Assembly (NCBI GenBank): GCA_937974175.1
Contig: CALJIG010000020.1
Span: 1-9,398, forward strand
Origin: an uncultured Ignavibacteria bacterium
Lineage (GTDB): Bacteria; Bacteroidota; Ignavibacteria; Tepidaquicellales; Tepidaquicellaceae
DNA length: 9,398 bases
Direction: 5' to 3'
Positions 1 to 5,734 of this stretch are shown here, one piece after another; position 1 is the first letter of the stretch; every line of letters starts with the position of its first letter. The notes beneath the pieces are model-generated. The model worked only from the letters and a program-made list of their open reading frames with translations. It had not been told where the DNA came from and did not search any database. The translations under genes and the position numbers were made by a program.

Positions 1-43
1 CTTATAAAGGAGGGGGAAGCTCGTGGTGAACTTGCGTACTATG

Positions 44-113
44 GTTATAAGTTATAAGTTATAAGTTATAAGTTATAAGTTATAAGTTATAAGTTATAAG
101 TTATAAGTTATCA
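44..113. repeat. Heptamer tandem repeat, ten copies
   Basis: Nine perfect head-to-tail copies of GTTATAA (44-106) are followed by one variant GTTATCA (107-113). The unit length of 7 cannot preserve a reading frame, and the array is almost pure A/T/G. It resembles the short tandemly repeated heptamer arrays described in cyanobacteria, although that comparison is by type only. The high purity suggests recent slippage expansion compared with the shorter array in module B. Confidence 0.95.
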
Positions 114-115
114 AA

Positions 116-131
116 TCCCGATTTATCGGGA
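116..131. repeat. Short dyad TCCCGA/TCGGGA
   Basis: Six-base arms (116-121 and 126-131) flank a TTTA loop. The counterpart in module B (from 541) has lost one G in the right arm, so the stem is weaker there. Confidence 0.6.
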
Positions 132-136
132 ACGGT

Positions 137-156
137 GGGTGTTCGTTCAAACACCC
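137..156. repeat. Dyad GGGTGTT/AACACCC, copy in module A
   Basis: Perfect seven-base arms (137-143, 150-156) enclose a six-base loop CGTTCA. The same 20 bases recur unchanged at 562-581 in module B, so this hairpin is one of the best conserved parts of the module. Confidence 0.65.
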
Positions 157-160
157 CTCC

Positions 161-175
161 CCCGACTTCGTCGGG
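161..175. repeat. Hairpin CCCGAC/GTCGGG
   Basis: Perfect six-base GC-rich arms (161-166, 170-175) enclose a TTC loop. It exists only in module A. Module B has unrelated sequence at the equivalent place, so it was either gained here or lost there. Confidence 0.6.
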
Positions 176-214
176 TACTCCCCTCAAGGAGAGAATTAAC
201 TTTTCTATTCTACT

Positions 215-250
215 CCGTCCCAATTCGCCGCGGCGAACTGTTTGGGACGG
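215..250. repeat. Nested palindrome around TTCGCCGCGGCGAA
   Basis: The core at 224-237 is a perfect 14-base palindrome, strikingly GC-rich for this DNA. It is enclosed by a second dyad, CCGTCCCAA (215-223) against TTGGGACGG (242-250), with four unpaired bases (238-241) on one side. The whole could fold as a long stem with one bulge. The outer CCCAA/TTGGG core resembles that of the hairpin at 312-337. Confidence 0.75.
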
Positions 251-260
251 AAAGGTTGTA

Positions 261-302
261 CGAAACTCTGTTTCGTTTTCAATAATGCGAAACGGAGTTT
301 CG
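261..302. repeat. Inverted repeat with self-palindromic arms
   Basis: Bases 261-275 and 288-302 are inverted copies differing at one position, around a 12-base loop. Each arm is itself a mini-hairpin of the form CGAAAC-NNN-GTTTCG, so the two arms are both inverted and direct repeats of each other. The AAACGGAGTTT core of the right arm recurs as AAACGGGAGTTT in the next hairpin, suggesting one repeat family. Confidence 0.75.
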
Positions 303-311
303 CTCACACTG

Positions 312-337
312 CATTCCCAAACGGGAGTTTGGGAATG
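312..337. repeat. Hairpin CATTCCCAAAC/GTTTGGGAATG
   Basis: Perfect 11-base arms (312-322, 327-337) close on a four-base GGGA loop, one of the strongest hairpins in the window. No run of T follows, so it is a poor candidate terminator. Palindromes of the general form TTCCCAA-N-TTGGGAA recur in many environmental bacterial genomes (recalled, not searched). Confidence 0.8.
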
Positions 338-353
338 AGAACCATGATTTTCT

Positions 354-381
354 GTATAGACGCAAAATTTTGCGTCTATAC
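354..381. repeat. 28-bp perfect palindrome
   Basis: The left arm GTATAGACGCAAAA (354-367) is followed directly by its exact reverse complement, with no spacer. This fits either a two-fold symmetric protein site or an extruding hairpin. There is no unpaired loop and no T-tract, so it is not a conventional terminator. Confidence 0.85.
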
Positions 382-404
382 TATTCAAATGTAAAGTAAC
401 GATT

Positions 405-439
405 GACCTGACAGGTTTTTAATCCTGTCAGGTCTTTTT
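405..439 (+). terminator. Probable intrinsic terminator (CCTGACAGG type)
   Basis: Perfect 11-base arms GACCTGACAGG (405-415) and CCTGTCAGGTC (424-434) enclose an eight-base loop and are followed at once by TTTTT (435-439). This is the classic plus-strand rho-independent layout. No gene in the window ends just upstream, so it would serve a gene left of the window, or be a repeat element that carries terminator activity. Its stem core matches that of the terminator at 3222-3260. Confidence 0.65.
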
Positions 440-459
440 GTTTGATACCGCCCCCTCAG

Positions 460-484
460 TCCCCCTCCTTATAAAGGAGGGGGA
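460..484. repeat. Palindrome TCCCCCTCCTT/AAGGAGGGGGA
   Basis: Perfect 11-base arms (460-470, 474-484) surround an ATA centre. The right half opens module B. The matching right half opens the window at 1-17, where the left half is presumably just off the edge. The palindrome is therefore probably the left boundary of the module. The right arm contains AGGAGG but no gene follows, so it is not a ribosome binding site. Confidence 0.8.
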
Positions 485-510
485 AGCTCGTGGTGAACTT
501 GCGTACTATG

Positions 511-538
511 GTTATAAGTTATCAGTTATCAGTTATCA
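511..538. repeat. Heptamer tandem repeat, four copies
   Basis: One GTTATAA unit (511-517) is followed by three GTTATCA units (518-538). It occupies the same place in module B as the ten-copy array in module A, but the variant unit predominates here. Confidence 0.9.
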
Positions 539-561
539 AATCCCGATTTATCGGAAACGGT

Positions 562-581
562 GGGTGTTCGTTCAAACACCC
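562..581. repeat. Dyad GGGTGTT/AACACCC, copy in module B
   Basis: This is an exact 20-base copy of 137-156, with perfect seven-base arms and a CGTTCA loop. Confidence 0.65.
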
Positions 582-600
582 CTCCCAACCTGCGATCGGA

Positions 601-616
601 CTCCCCTCAAGGGGAG
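601..616. repeat. Palindrome CTCCCCT/AGGGGAG
   Basis: Perfect seven-base arms surround a CA centre. It marks the right end of module B, mirroring the pyrimidine/purine palindrome that opens the module at 460-484. Confidence 0.65.
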
Positions 617-645
617 AATTAATTGTCCTAAGTAGTATATTAGTT

Positions 646-660
646 CTCCTTATTAAGGAG
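646..660. repeat. Palindrome CTCCTTA/TAAGGAG
   Basis: Seven-base arms (646-652, 654-660) surround a single T, with a run of G after the right arm. It is a diverged relative of the CTCCTT-AAGGAG palindrome at 460-484 and may be the remnant of another repeat copy. Confidence 0.55.
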
Positions 661-708
661 GGGGGTTGTCACATTTTCCTACCGCTCATTTTCCTTTTAT
701 AACTTCAA

Positions 709-717
709 TATCTTTCG
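709..717 (+). promoter_or_regulatory. Possible Bacteroidota-type -7 element for def
   Basis: TATCTTTCG lies 47 bases before the def start and matches the Bacteroidota -7 consensus TAnnTTTG except for one base. No convincing TTTG -33 element is visible about 20 bases upstream. A CTTTCGTA string is shared with the candidate at 1338-1345, which gives mild support. Confidence 0.25.
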
Positions 718-755
718 TATTTTTACAGGTTAAATTAAAATAGAAATAATAAATA

Positions 756-1307
756 ATGCCGAATCAGCTTCCCATTACTATATTAGGTATGGAAATATTA
801 AGAAAAAAATCCAAGCCTGTTAAAAAAATTGATGCAGATTTTTTAGAGCTGGTAGAAGATATGTTCTACACTATGAGAAAATCCAACGGACAAGGAATTG
901 CTGCGCCGCAGGTAAATGCCGATACAGCAGTTTGTATAGTAGATGTTTCACACCATAAGCAATATAAAGATTTAAAGCCGTTCATATTAATAAATCCTGT
1001 AATTGAAAAATCCTTCGGCGATAAAGTTATAATGGAAGAAGGCTGTCTCAGCATTCCCGGATTCGGAGTCGACGTAGAGAGAGACGAAAAGATTATAATC
1101 AGATATGACGACTTTGCCTTGAAGCCCGTCGTACTGGAAGCAGATGATATGCTTGCGCGCGTAATACAGCATGAAGTTGACCACCTGAACGGAAGGCTTA
1201 TTACAGACTTCCTCACACCCGAAGAAAAAAAAGAAAGAAAAGCAGAACTTACAAAAATAAGAAAAGGAGATTTTGAAATGAATTATCCTGTGATACTTAA
1301 AAAATAA
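756..1307 (+). CDS. def: Peptide deformylase
   Basis: This 183-residue protein should remove the N-formyl group from nascent polypeptides in the cytoplasm using a bound divalent metal. All three family motifs are present in order: GQGIAAPQ (residues 45-52), EGCLS (95-99) and QHEVDHL (138-144). Cys97, His139 and His143 are the expected metal ligands and Glu140 the catalytic acid. Length is normal for the family. The ATG at 756 gives MPNQLPITILG, matching the usual start of deformylases just before the first strand, and no better start lies upstream. The leader is A-rich with no Shine-Dalgarno sequence. The usual partner fmt is not adjacent: a secreted-protein gene lies between them. Identification is secure from the motifs. 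Confidence 0.97.
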   Translation: MPNQLPITILGMEILRKKSKPVKKIDADFLELVEDMFYTMRKSNGQGIAAPQVNADTAVCIVDVSHHKQYKDLKPFILINPVIEKSFGDKVIMEEGCLSIPGFGVDVERDEKIIIRYDDFALKPVVLEADDMLARVIQHEVDHLNGRLITDFLTPEEKKERKAELTKIRKGDFEMNYPVILKK

Positions 1308-1337
1308 GTTTGTATATTTTAAACTGAATATATAATT

Positions 1338-1345
1338 TACTTTCG
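1338..1345 (+). promoter_or_regulatory. Possible -7 element for the secreted-protein gene
   Basis: TACTTTCG, 68 bases before the start at 1406, matches the Bacteroidota -7 consensus TAnnTTTG at five of six defined positions. A TTTG at 1309-1312 could be the -33 element, but the 25-base gap is slightly longer than usual. Together with a terminator after the gene it suggests an independent transcript. Confidence 0.25.
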
Positions 1346-1405
1346 TACTACAAAACAAGAGAGCTTAAAACAATACTTCACAATTCAAAAAACTAAAAAA
1401 CAGCT

Positions 1406-3190
1406 ATGAAAAAATTGATTACAATTTCATTGTTTCTTTTTGCATTCGCGATAAACGCACAATCATTGCAGCGAATACAAGAAGAGGAAAACCCTGTTTA
1501 CAAAGAAGTAGTTGATAACTCTGAATTCGGAATTAAATGGAGACAGCTGATTGCAGCAAAATCTTCAAATGATGTTCAGAATTTTACACGAATCCTGAAT
1601 GAACTAAAATCGAAATACCCCGATAAACTTACATCTGTAACTTCACCAAACGTGCGTCTTCAGGCAGATGGACCCTGCAATCCGACTCCGTTTCAAAATG
1701 ACTGGGGTAATTATAATTTCCGTATTTTCACAGGAAACATTGCAGCAGGCGGTACTAATACTTCAGCAGGCGAAAATCCACGAACATTAAGAATAAAATC
1801 TGACAGCGCCGGAAACCGTTACTGTGCATTTATCAGAAGCACCCGCGATACACTCTATGTTTTTAAATCCACCAATAACGGTTCATCATGGACTTCTCTA
1901 CAAAGATTCACAGCTGACGGCTTATTCTTCCATTCATTTGATTTTTACACAGCAGATTCTGCCAATGTTACAAAACTTGGCTTTGCTGCATCATTGACAA
2001 CCGGAGTATCTGCTACAGACGGACAACTTTTTATGGGCTTTATGAATTCTGACGGAACAAACCCCAGAACTGTTCAGGTAACTTCTACACCAGTAGGAAG
2101 AGGATTAATTAATCCTGCAATAATGACTGATGCATCTCAGTATCCTTCTTCAACAACAGCATGGTATATTACATATTCAGATTACAGCTCTTCAACTCCA
2201 ACTGCAAACGCAGCAATGGCAGCAATGTCTTTAGACTGGGGCACAACATTCACAACAGCTATTGCAAGAAATACTTTTAACGATTATGATTTAGATATAG
2301 ATTATATAAAATTCCCAGCCGGTGATTCTTTGTATGTTGTACTCGCAAACAACTTGACGGCAGCAAATCCAAATTTAAGAGTAAGGAAAATTGCAGTTGC
2401 TAATTTCGTAGGCGGTACATGGGTTCAGGTAAATCCTGCCAACTCATCAAATCCTGAATTTTTCTCACAGCTCACAGTTAACAGAATTACAGGACAAATG
2501 ATTTGCACTTTCGTTGCTACTGTAGGCGGTTTAAATACATCATTCTATAATTATAATACACCGGGCGGTCCTTCATTTAATACAACTTCATATTATAGTT
2601 TCCCAACTGAAGCATCGGGTTCTACCTTACCTATGTGCGATGCAAACCCTTGGGATAGCACTTTCAGAGTAGCCTATTTGACTCCTTCAGGAGTAGCTTA
2701 CTGCCAGACTAAAAATCCTTCAGGCGGCTTTACAAGAAATGCTGATTTATTAAACTACGGAACCTCGCTATCAATAAATATAGCTCCTGATGTAACAGGC
2801 TTTAAGAGGTTAGGACTTTATTATGGAGCAATTGTTTATAACGGTACGGGAAATGCGAATGTAAACTATAACGGAGAAGATTTAGTAATGGTGGGAGTAA
2901 ACGGAAACTCACAAACTGCAAACGATTATTCATTATCGCAAAATTATCCTAATCCTTTCAATCCATCAACAAGTATAAAGTACTCAATACCTGTTTCAGG
3001 ATTTGTAACATTGAAGGTTTATGATATTTTAGGAAATGAAGTAGCAAGCTTAGTTAATGCAAATCAAAATGCAGGAAGGTATTCAGTTGATTTCAATACA
3101 TCAAGCTTCAATCTTTCCAGCGGAGTTTATTTTTATAAGCTTTCAACAGGAAACTTTACCGATGTAAAAAAGATGTCCCTGATTAAATAA
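1406..3190 (+). CDS. T9SS-exported Asp-box (BNR-like) protein
   Basis: This is a 594-residue secreted protein of unknown substrate. Residues 1-18 form a signal peptide (Lys-Lys, a hydrophobic stretch, then AINA before Gln19). Residues 20-90 look like a helical propeptide (two acidic/basic stretches). The body is rich in Ser, Thr, Asn and aromatic residues, as in beta-propellers, and contains two Asp-box motifs, STNNGSSW (155-162) and SLDWGTTF (275-282), as found in sialidase/BNR-type folds. Asp boxes are structural and do not prove enzyme activity; I see no sialidase active-site set. The final 87 residues from Tyr508 are a type A T9SS sorting domain: NYPNPFNPS (513-521), then GNEVASLV and GVYFYKL. 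Such tails direct export across the outer membrane and are normally cleaved. A hairpin terminator follows. Confidence 0.88.
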   Translation: MKKLITISLFLFAFAINAQSLQRIQEEENPVYKEVVDNSEFGIKWRQLIAAKSSNDVQNFTRILNELKSKYPDKLTSVTSPNVRLQADGPCNPTPFQNDWGNYNFRIFTGNIAAGGTNTSAGENPRTLRIKSDSAGNRYCAFIRSTRDTLYVFKSTNNGSSWTSLQRFTADGLFFHSFDFYTADSANVTKLGFAASLTTGVSATDGQLFMGFMNSDGTNPRTVQVTSTPVGRGLINPAIMTDASQYPSSTTAWYITYSDYSSSTPTANAAMAAMSLDWGTTFTTAIARNTFNDYDLDIDYIKFPAGDSLYVVLANNLTAANPNLRVRKIAVANFVGGTWVQVNPANSSNPEFFSQLTVNRITGQMICTFVATVGGLNTSFYNYNTPGGPSFNTTSYYSFPTEASGSTLPMCDANPWDSTFRVAYLTPSGVAYCQTKNPSGGFTRNADLLNYGTSLSINIAPDVTGFKRLGLYYGAIVYNGTGNANVNYNGEDLVMVGVNGNSQTANDYSLSQNYPNPFNPSTSIKYSIPVSGFVTLKVYDILGNEVASLVNANQNAGRYSVDFNTSSFNLSSGVYFYKLSTGNFTDVKKMSLIK

Positions 3191-3221
3191 CTCAATACAT
3201 AGACATAATTTTTTTAATTTG

Positions 3222-3260
3222 AACCTGACGGGCTTTATTGAACGTCAGGTTTATTTTTTT
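3222..3260 (+). terminator. Intrinsic terminator after the T9SS cargo gene
   Basis: Perfect nine-base arms AACCTGACG (3222-3230) and CGTCAGGTT (3243-3251) enclose a 12-base loop and are followed by TATTTTTTT. The site begins 32 bases after the stop codon at 3190, as expected for the end of that transcript, and lies 40 bases before fmt, so fmt probably has its own promoter or depends on readthrough. The CCTGAC/GTCAGG stem is shared with the hairpin at 405-434. Confidence 0.8.
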
Positions 3261-3300
3261 ATTTTAATTTTATTTTAATAAATACAGACAGAAAAACAGA

Positions 3301-4224
3301 TTGAAAATAATTTTTATGGGAACACCGCAGTTCGCAGTTCCCTCTTTGGATATATTGATAAAGAACGGACATGAGATATCAGCCGTTGTAACTGTTCCCG
3401 ATAAACCAAAAGGCAGAGGACAAAAATTAGGAATATCCGAAGTGAAGCAGTACGCATTGGATAATAATCTGAAAGTACTTCAGCCGGTAAAGCTAAAAGA
3501 TGAAAATTTTCTGAATGAGTTGAGAGAGCTAAAGCCGGATTTAATTATTGTAGTTGCATTCCGGATTTTGCCTTCAGTAATATTTGATATACCGAAGTAC
3601 GGAATATTTAATCTTCACGGCTCCTTATTGCCGAAGTACAGAGGCGCAGCGCCTATTAATTGGGCTATAATAAACGGAGATAAAGAAACAGGAGTGACGA
3701 CGTTTTTCTTAAAAGAGAAAGTTGATACGGGAAATATAATATTACAGGAGAAATTAGATATAGGAGAGAATGATACATTCGGAGAAGTTTATGATAAGCT
3801 TTCGGCAATCGGTGCAAATTTGGTTTTAGAAACGGTAAGAGAGATTGAAACCAATGATGTAAAAATTATGGAACAGAAAGATGAACATTCCACACCTGCT
3901 CCGAAAATTTTTAAAGAAGATTGCAGAATAGACTGGAGCAAGTCGTCAACGGAAATTCATAATTTTGTAAGAGGGTTATCACCGCATCCTACTGCATGGA
4001 CAATATTAGATGGAAAGATATTGAAGATTTATCAGACAATGAAAACGGAGAATGAATCAAAATCCCCTTCCGGTACATTGATGAAAGAAGGGAAGAAGTT
4101 ATTAGTGAATACAAACGATAATCTTCTTGAAATTATTGAACTACAGCTTGAAGGAAAAAAGAGAGTGAAGGCAATTGATTTTTTAAATGGAATGGATTTT
4201 TCTAAGGAACACAGATGTGTATGA
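3301..4224 (+). CDS. fmt: Methionyl-tRNA formyltransferase
   Basis: Formylates initiator Met-tRNA using 10-formyltetrahydrofolate, in the cytoplasm. The N-terminal Rossmann-like catalytic domain begins MKIIFMGTPQFAVPSL. The signature SLLPKYRGAAPI is at 108-119, and the expected catalytic triad is Asn104, His106 and Asp142. The C-terminal tRNA-binding OB-type domain starts near residue 207 (DWSKSSTEIHNFVRGLSPHP). At 307 residues the protein is about normal length. The start must be TTG at 3301: no ATG lies between the preceding terminator and this codon, and the first internal ATG (3316) would delete the first beta strand. No Shine-Dalgarno sequence is seen. The last six codons (from Lys302) and the stop fall in the left arm of the inverted repeat at 4206-4308, so the terminal residues KEHRCV are probably repeat-derived. 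Confidence 0.96.
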   Translation: MKIIFMGTPQFAVPSLDILIKNGHEISAVVTVPDKPKGRGQKLGISEVKQYALDNNLKVLQPVKLKDENFLNELRELKPDLIIVVAFRILPSVIFDIPKYGIFNLHGSLLPKYRGAAPINWAIINGDKETGVTTFFLKEKVDTGNIILQEKLDIGENDTFGEVYDKLSAIGANLVLETVREIETNDVKIMEQKDEHSTPAPKIFKEDCRIDWSKSSTEIHNFVRGLSPHPTAWTILDGKILKIYQTMKTENESKSPSGTLMKEGKKLLVNTNDNLLEIIELQLEGKKRVKAIDFLNGMDFSKEHRCV

Positions 4225-4308
4225 TTGTTATGATTTCACAGATAATTTAAGATGTAATTTTATTTTAAAAATCAGTGACATCATTTAAATCATACTTATC
4301 TGTGTTCC
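4206..4308. repeat. 103-bp imperfect inverted repeat overlapping fmt end
   Basis: Arms of 38 bases (4206-4243 and 4271-4308) match at 31 positions when one is reverse-complemented. The outermost 11 bases, GGAACACAGAT against ATCTGTGTTCC, are perfect. The 27-base centre is very AT-rich. No transposase is encoded, so it could be a MITE-like element or another dispersed palindromic repeat. It could also fold in RNA as a long stem at the 3' end of the fmt message, although no clear T-tract follows. It lies just before the truncated clpB, which makes it a plausible breakpoint. Confidence 0.75.
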
Positions 4309-4390
4309 CGGATTAAAAATCTTGCCCATTTATTGAATAGAATTAAGACCAAGATTTAATTAATTTCTACAAAATTTTTATGACGCATTT

Positions 4391-5734
4391 ATGGCTAAAG
4401 AAAAGAAAATAAATCCGACAGAACTCAGGCTTCAGGAGGTGGATAAAGAAATTTCCGAACTGACAGAACAGAGAAATTCGTTAATCGCGCACTGGAATCT
4501 TGAAAAAAATTTAATCAAAACAATCCGCTCTTCTAAAGAAGAAATTGAAAACTTAAAAGCGGAAGCTGACAGAGAAGAACGCGAAGGCAATCTTGCAAAA
4601 GTTGCTGAGATACGATACGGAAAACTTATAGAGCTTCAAAAATTAATTGATGCAAAGACTGCCGAGTTGGCAGAGTTGCAAAAGACGAATAAGATGCTGA
4701 AGGAAGAAGTTGATGCAGAAGATATAGCAGAGATAGTTTCGAAGTGGACGGGCATTCCCGTAACCCGCATGCTTGAAAGCGAAAGACAGAAGCTGCTTAC
4801 AATGGAGCAGAATCTTGAGCAGAGAGTTATCGGGCAGGATGAAGCAGTAGTTGCTGTTTCAAATGCCATAAGGCGTTCAAGAGCGGGCTTGCAGGATGAG
4901 AACAGACCAATCGGTTCATTTATATTTCTCGGCACTACAGGTGTCGGTAAGACGGAACTTGCAAGAGCGCTTGCTGAGTTTTTATTCGACGATGAAAAGG
5001 CAATGGTGCGGATTGATATGAGCGAGTACATGGAAAAATTTTCCGTCTCGAGATTAATCGGCGCTCCTCCGGGATACGTCGGTTATGAAGAAGGCGGACA
5101 ACTTACTGAAGCAGTTAGAAGAAGACCATACTGTGTTTTGCTTCTCGATGAAATTGAAAAAGCGCATCCCGATGTATTTAATATTTTACTTCAGGTGCTT
5201 GATGAAGGCAGACTGACGGATTCACAGGGAAGAACTGTGAATTTCAAAAATACAATTATTATAATGACTTCAAATCTTGGAGCGCATCTCATACAGGAAA
5301 AGCTTCAGGAAATAAATGATGAGAATAAAGAGTTAATCATGGGTGAGCTGCGTGTAAGCATGCTTGAATTATTGAGGCAGACAATCCGTCCTGAGTTTTT
5401 AAACCGCATAGATGAGATAATTTTATTCAAGCCTTTGACTGAAGGCGATATAAGAAAAATTGTAAATCTGCAATTAAAGCAGCTTGAAGAAAAGCTTGCA
5501 AGAAATCAGATGACGTTAAAAATTGATAACGATGTTATGGACTGGCTTGGTAAGCTCGGCTTCGACATTTCATTCGGCGCAAGACCTTTGAAGAGAACAA
5601 TTCAGAAACATATTACGAATATTTTGTCGGAAAAAATACTTAATGCTGATTTCCTGCCCGGAGATACCATCGAAGTATTTCTTGATAATGCTGGACTGAT
5701 TGAATTCAGGAAAGGAAAACCGGATAAAGTTTAA
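4391..5734 (+). CDS. clpB: Half-length ClpB: partial middle domain plus second AAA+ domain
   Basis: This 447-residue protein matches only the C-terminal half of ClpB (usually about 860 residues). Residues 2-105 are the coiled-coil middle domain from within its first helix, including EREGNLAKVAEIRYGKL. Then come the linker IVSKWTGIPVTRM (115-127) and a complete second AAA+ domain: Walker A GTTGVGKT (181-188), pore loop GYVG (228-231), Walker B VLLLDE (249-254), sensor 1 Asn295, arginine finger Arg339 (FLNR) and sensor 2 GAR (396-398). The N-terminal domain and first AAA+ domain are absent. An in-frame TAA lies 30 bases upstream of the ATG and the sequence between shows no ClpB similarity. Full ClpB is a disaggregase working with DnaK. 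This form might be a working single-ring ATPase, a recent truncation or an assembly join. The remaining frame shows no decay. Confidence 0.9.
   Translation: MAKEKKINPTELRLQEVDKEISELTEQRNSLIAHWNLEKNLIKTIRSSKEEIENLKAEADREEREGNLAKVAEIRYGKLIELQKLIDAKTAELAELQKTNKMLKEEVDAEDIAEIVSKWTGIPVTRMLESERQKLLTMEQNLEQRVIGQDEAVVAVSNAIRRSRAGLQDENRPIGSFIFLGTTGVGKTELARALAEFLFDDEKAMVRIDMSEYMEKFSVSRLIGAPPGYVGYEEGGQLTEAVRRRPYCVLLLDEIEKAHPDVFNILLQVLDEGRLTDSQGRTVNFKNTIIIMTSNLGAHLIQEKLQEINDENKELIMGELRVSMLELLRQTIRPEFLNRIDEIILFKPLTEGDIRKIVNLQLKQLEEKLARNQMTLKIDNDVMDWLGKLGFDISFGARPLKRTIQKHITNILSEKILNADFLPGDTIEVFLDNAGLIEFRKGKPDKV

Larger units (their letters stand above)
1..199. repeat. Module copy A (direct repeat of 468-622)
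   Basis: Bases 1-43 are identical to 468-510. After a heptamer array of different length, the sequence matches module B again through the TCCCGATTTATCGG dyad, the GGGTGTT/AACACCC dyad and the CTCCCCTCAAGG...GAGAATTAA end. Copy A is longer because it has ten heptamers rather than four and a CCCGAC/GTCGGG hairpin at 161-175 where copy B has unrelated bases. The left end is cut by the window, so the true boundary is unknown. No coding capacity is seen. Confidence 0.85.
468..622. repeat. Module copy B (direct repeat of 1-199)
   Basis: This copy starts with 43 bases identical to 1-43, then has four heptamers instead of ten, then the same dyad series. It ends with CTCCCCTCAAGGGGAGAATTAA, a perfect palindrome at 601-616 that is degenerate in copy A (CTCAAGGAGAG). 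Each copy is thus better preserved in a different part. It lies 134 bases upstream of def. Confidence 0.85.
1..755. other. Gene-free, palindrome-rich intergenic region
   Basis: No open reading frame here looks like a protein gene. The short frames present are built from palindromes and tandem repeats and give low-complexity or mirror-like peptides. The stretch instead holds two diverged copies of one module, heptamer repeats, at least ten separate hairpin-forming dyads and one probable terminator. Most of the dyads differ in sequence, so this looks like an accumulation of small repeat elements rather than one transposon. The last 100 bases or so (about 660-755) are AT-rich and form the leader of def. 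The upstream gene lies outside the window. Confidence 0.8.

Noticed and set aside
135..338. Plus-strand 67-codon open frame
   Set aside because: It lies entirely inside the repeat modules and hairpins, has no leader features and resembles no known protein.
101..388. Minus-strand 95-codon open frame
   Set aside because: It runs through five or more palindromes and part of the heptamer array; the peptide has mirrored, low-complexity segments and no family resemblance.
474..484. AGGAGG as a ribosome binding site
   Set aside because: It is the right arm of a perfect palindrome, no credible gene follows, and the genuine genes here lack Shine-Dalgarno sequences.
1..622. CRISPR array
   Set aside because: The heptamers are tandem without spacers, and modules A and B are only two long copies with no regular repeat-spacer pattern.
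438..702. Two overlapping plus-strand frames of 65 and 70 codons
   Set aside because: Both are read through module B in different frames; the peptides reflect repeat composition (for example LLIKEG from CTCCTTATAAAGGAGG).
866..1358. Minus-strand frames over def
   Set aside because: They are shadows of the deformylase gene, whose motifs are unambiguous on the plus strand.
4225..4390. Remnants of the missing clpB 5' half
   Set aside because: Reading all plus frames of this spacer gives no segment resembling ClpB NBD1 or its N-terminal domain, only the inverted repeat and AT-rich sequence.
4636..5031. Minus-strand 131-codon frame within clpB
   Set aside because: It is antisense to the conserved Walker A region of clpB; serine- and isoleucine-rich shadow translation with no motifs.
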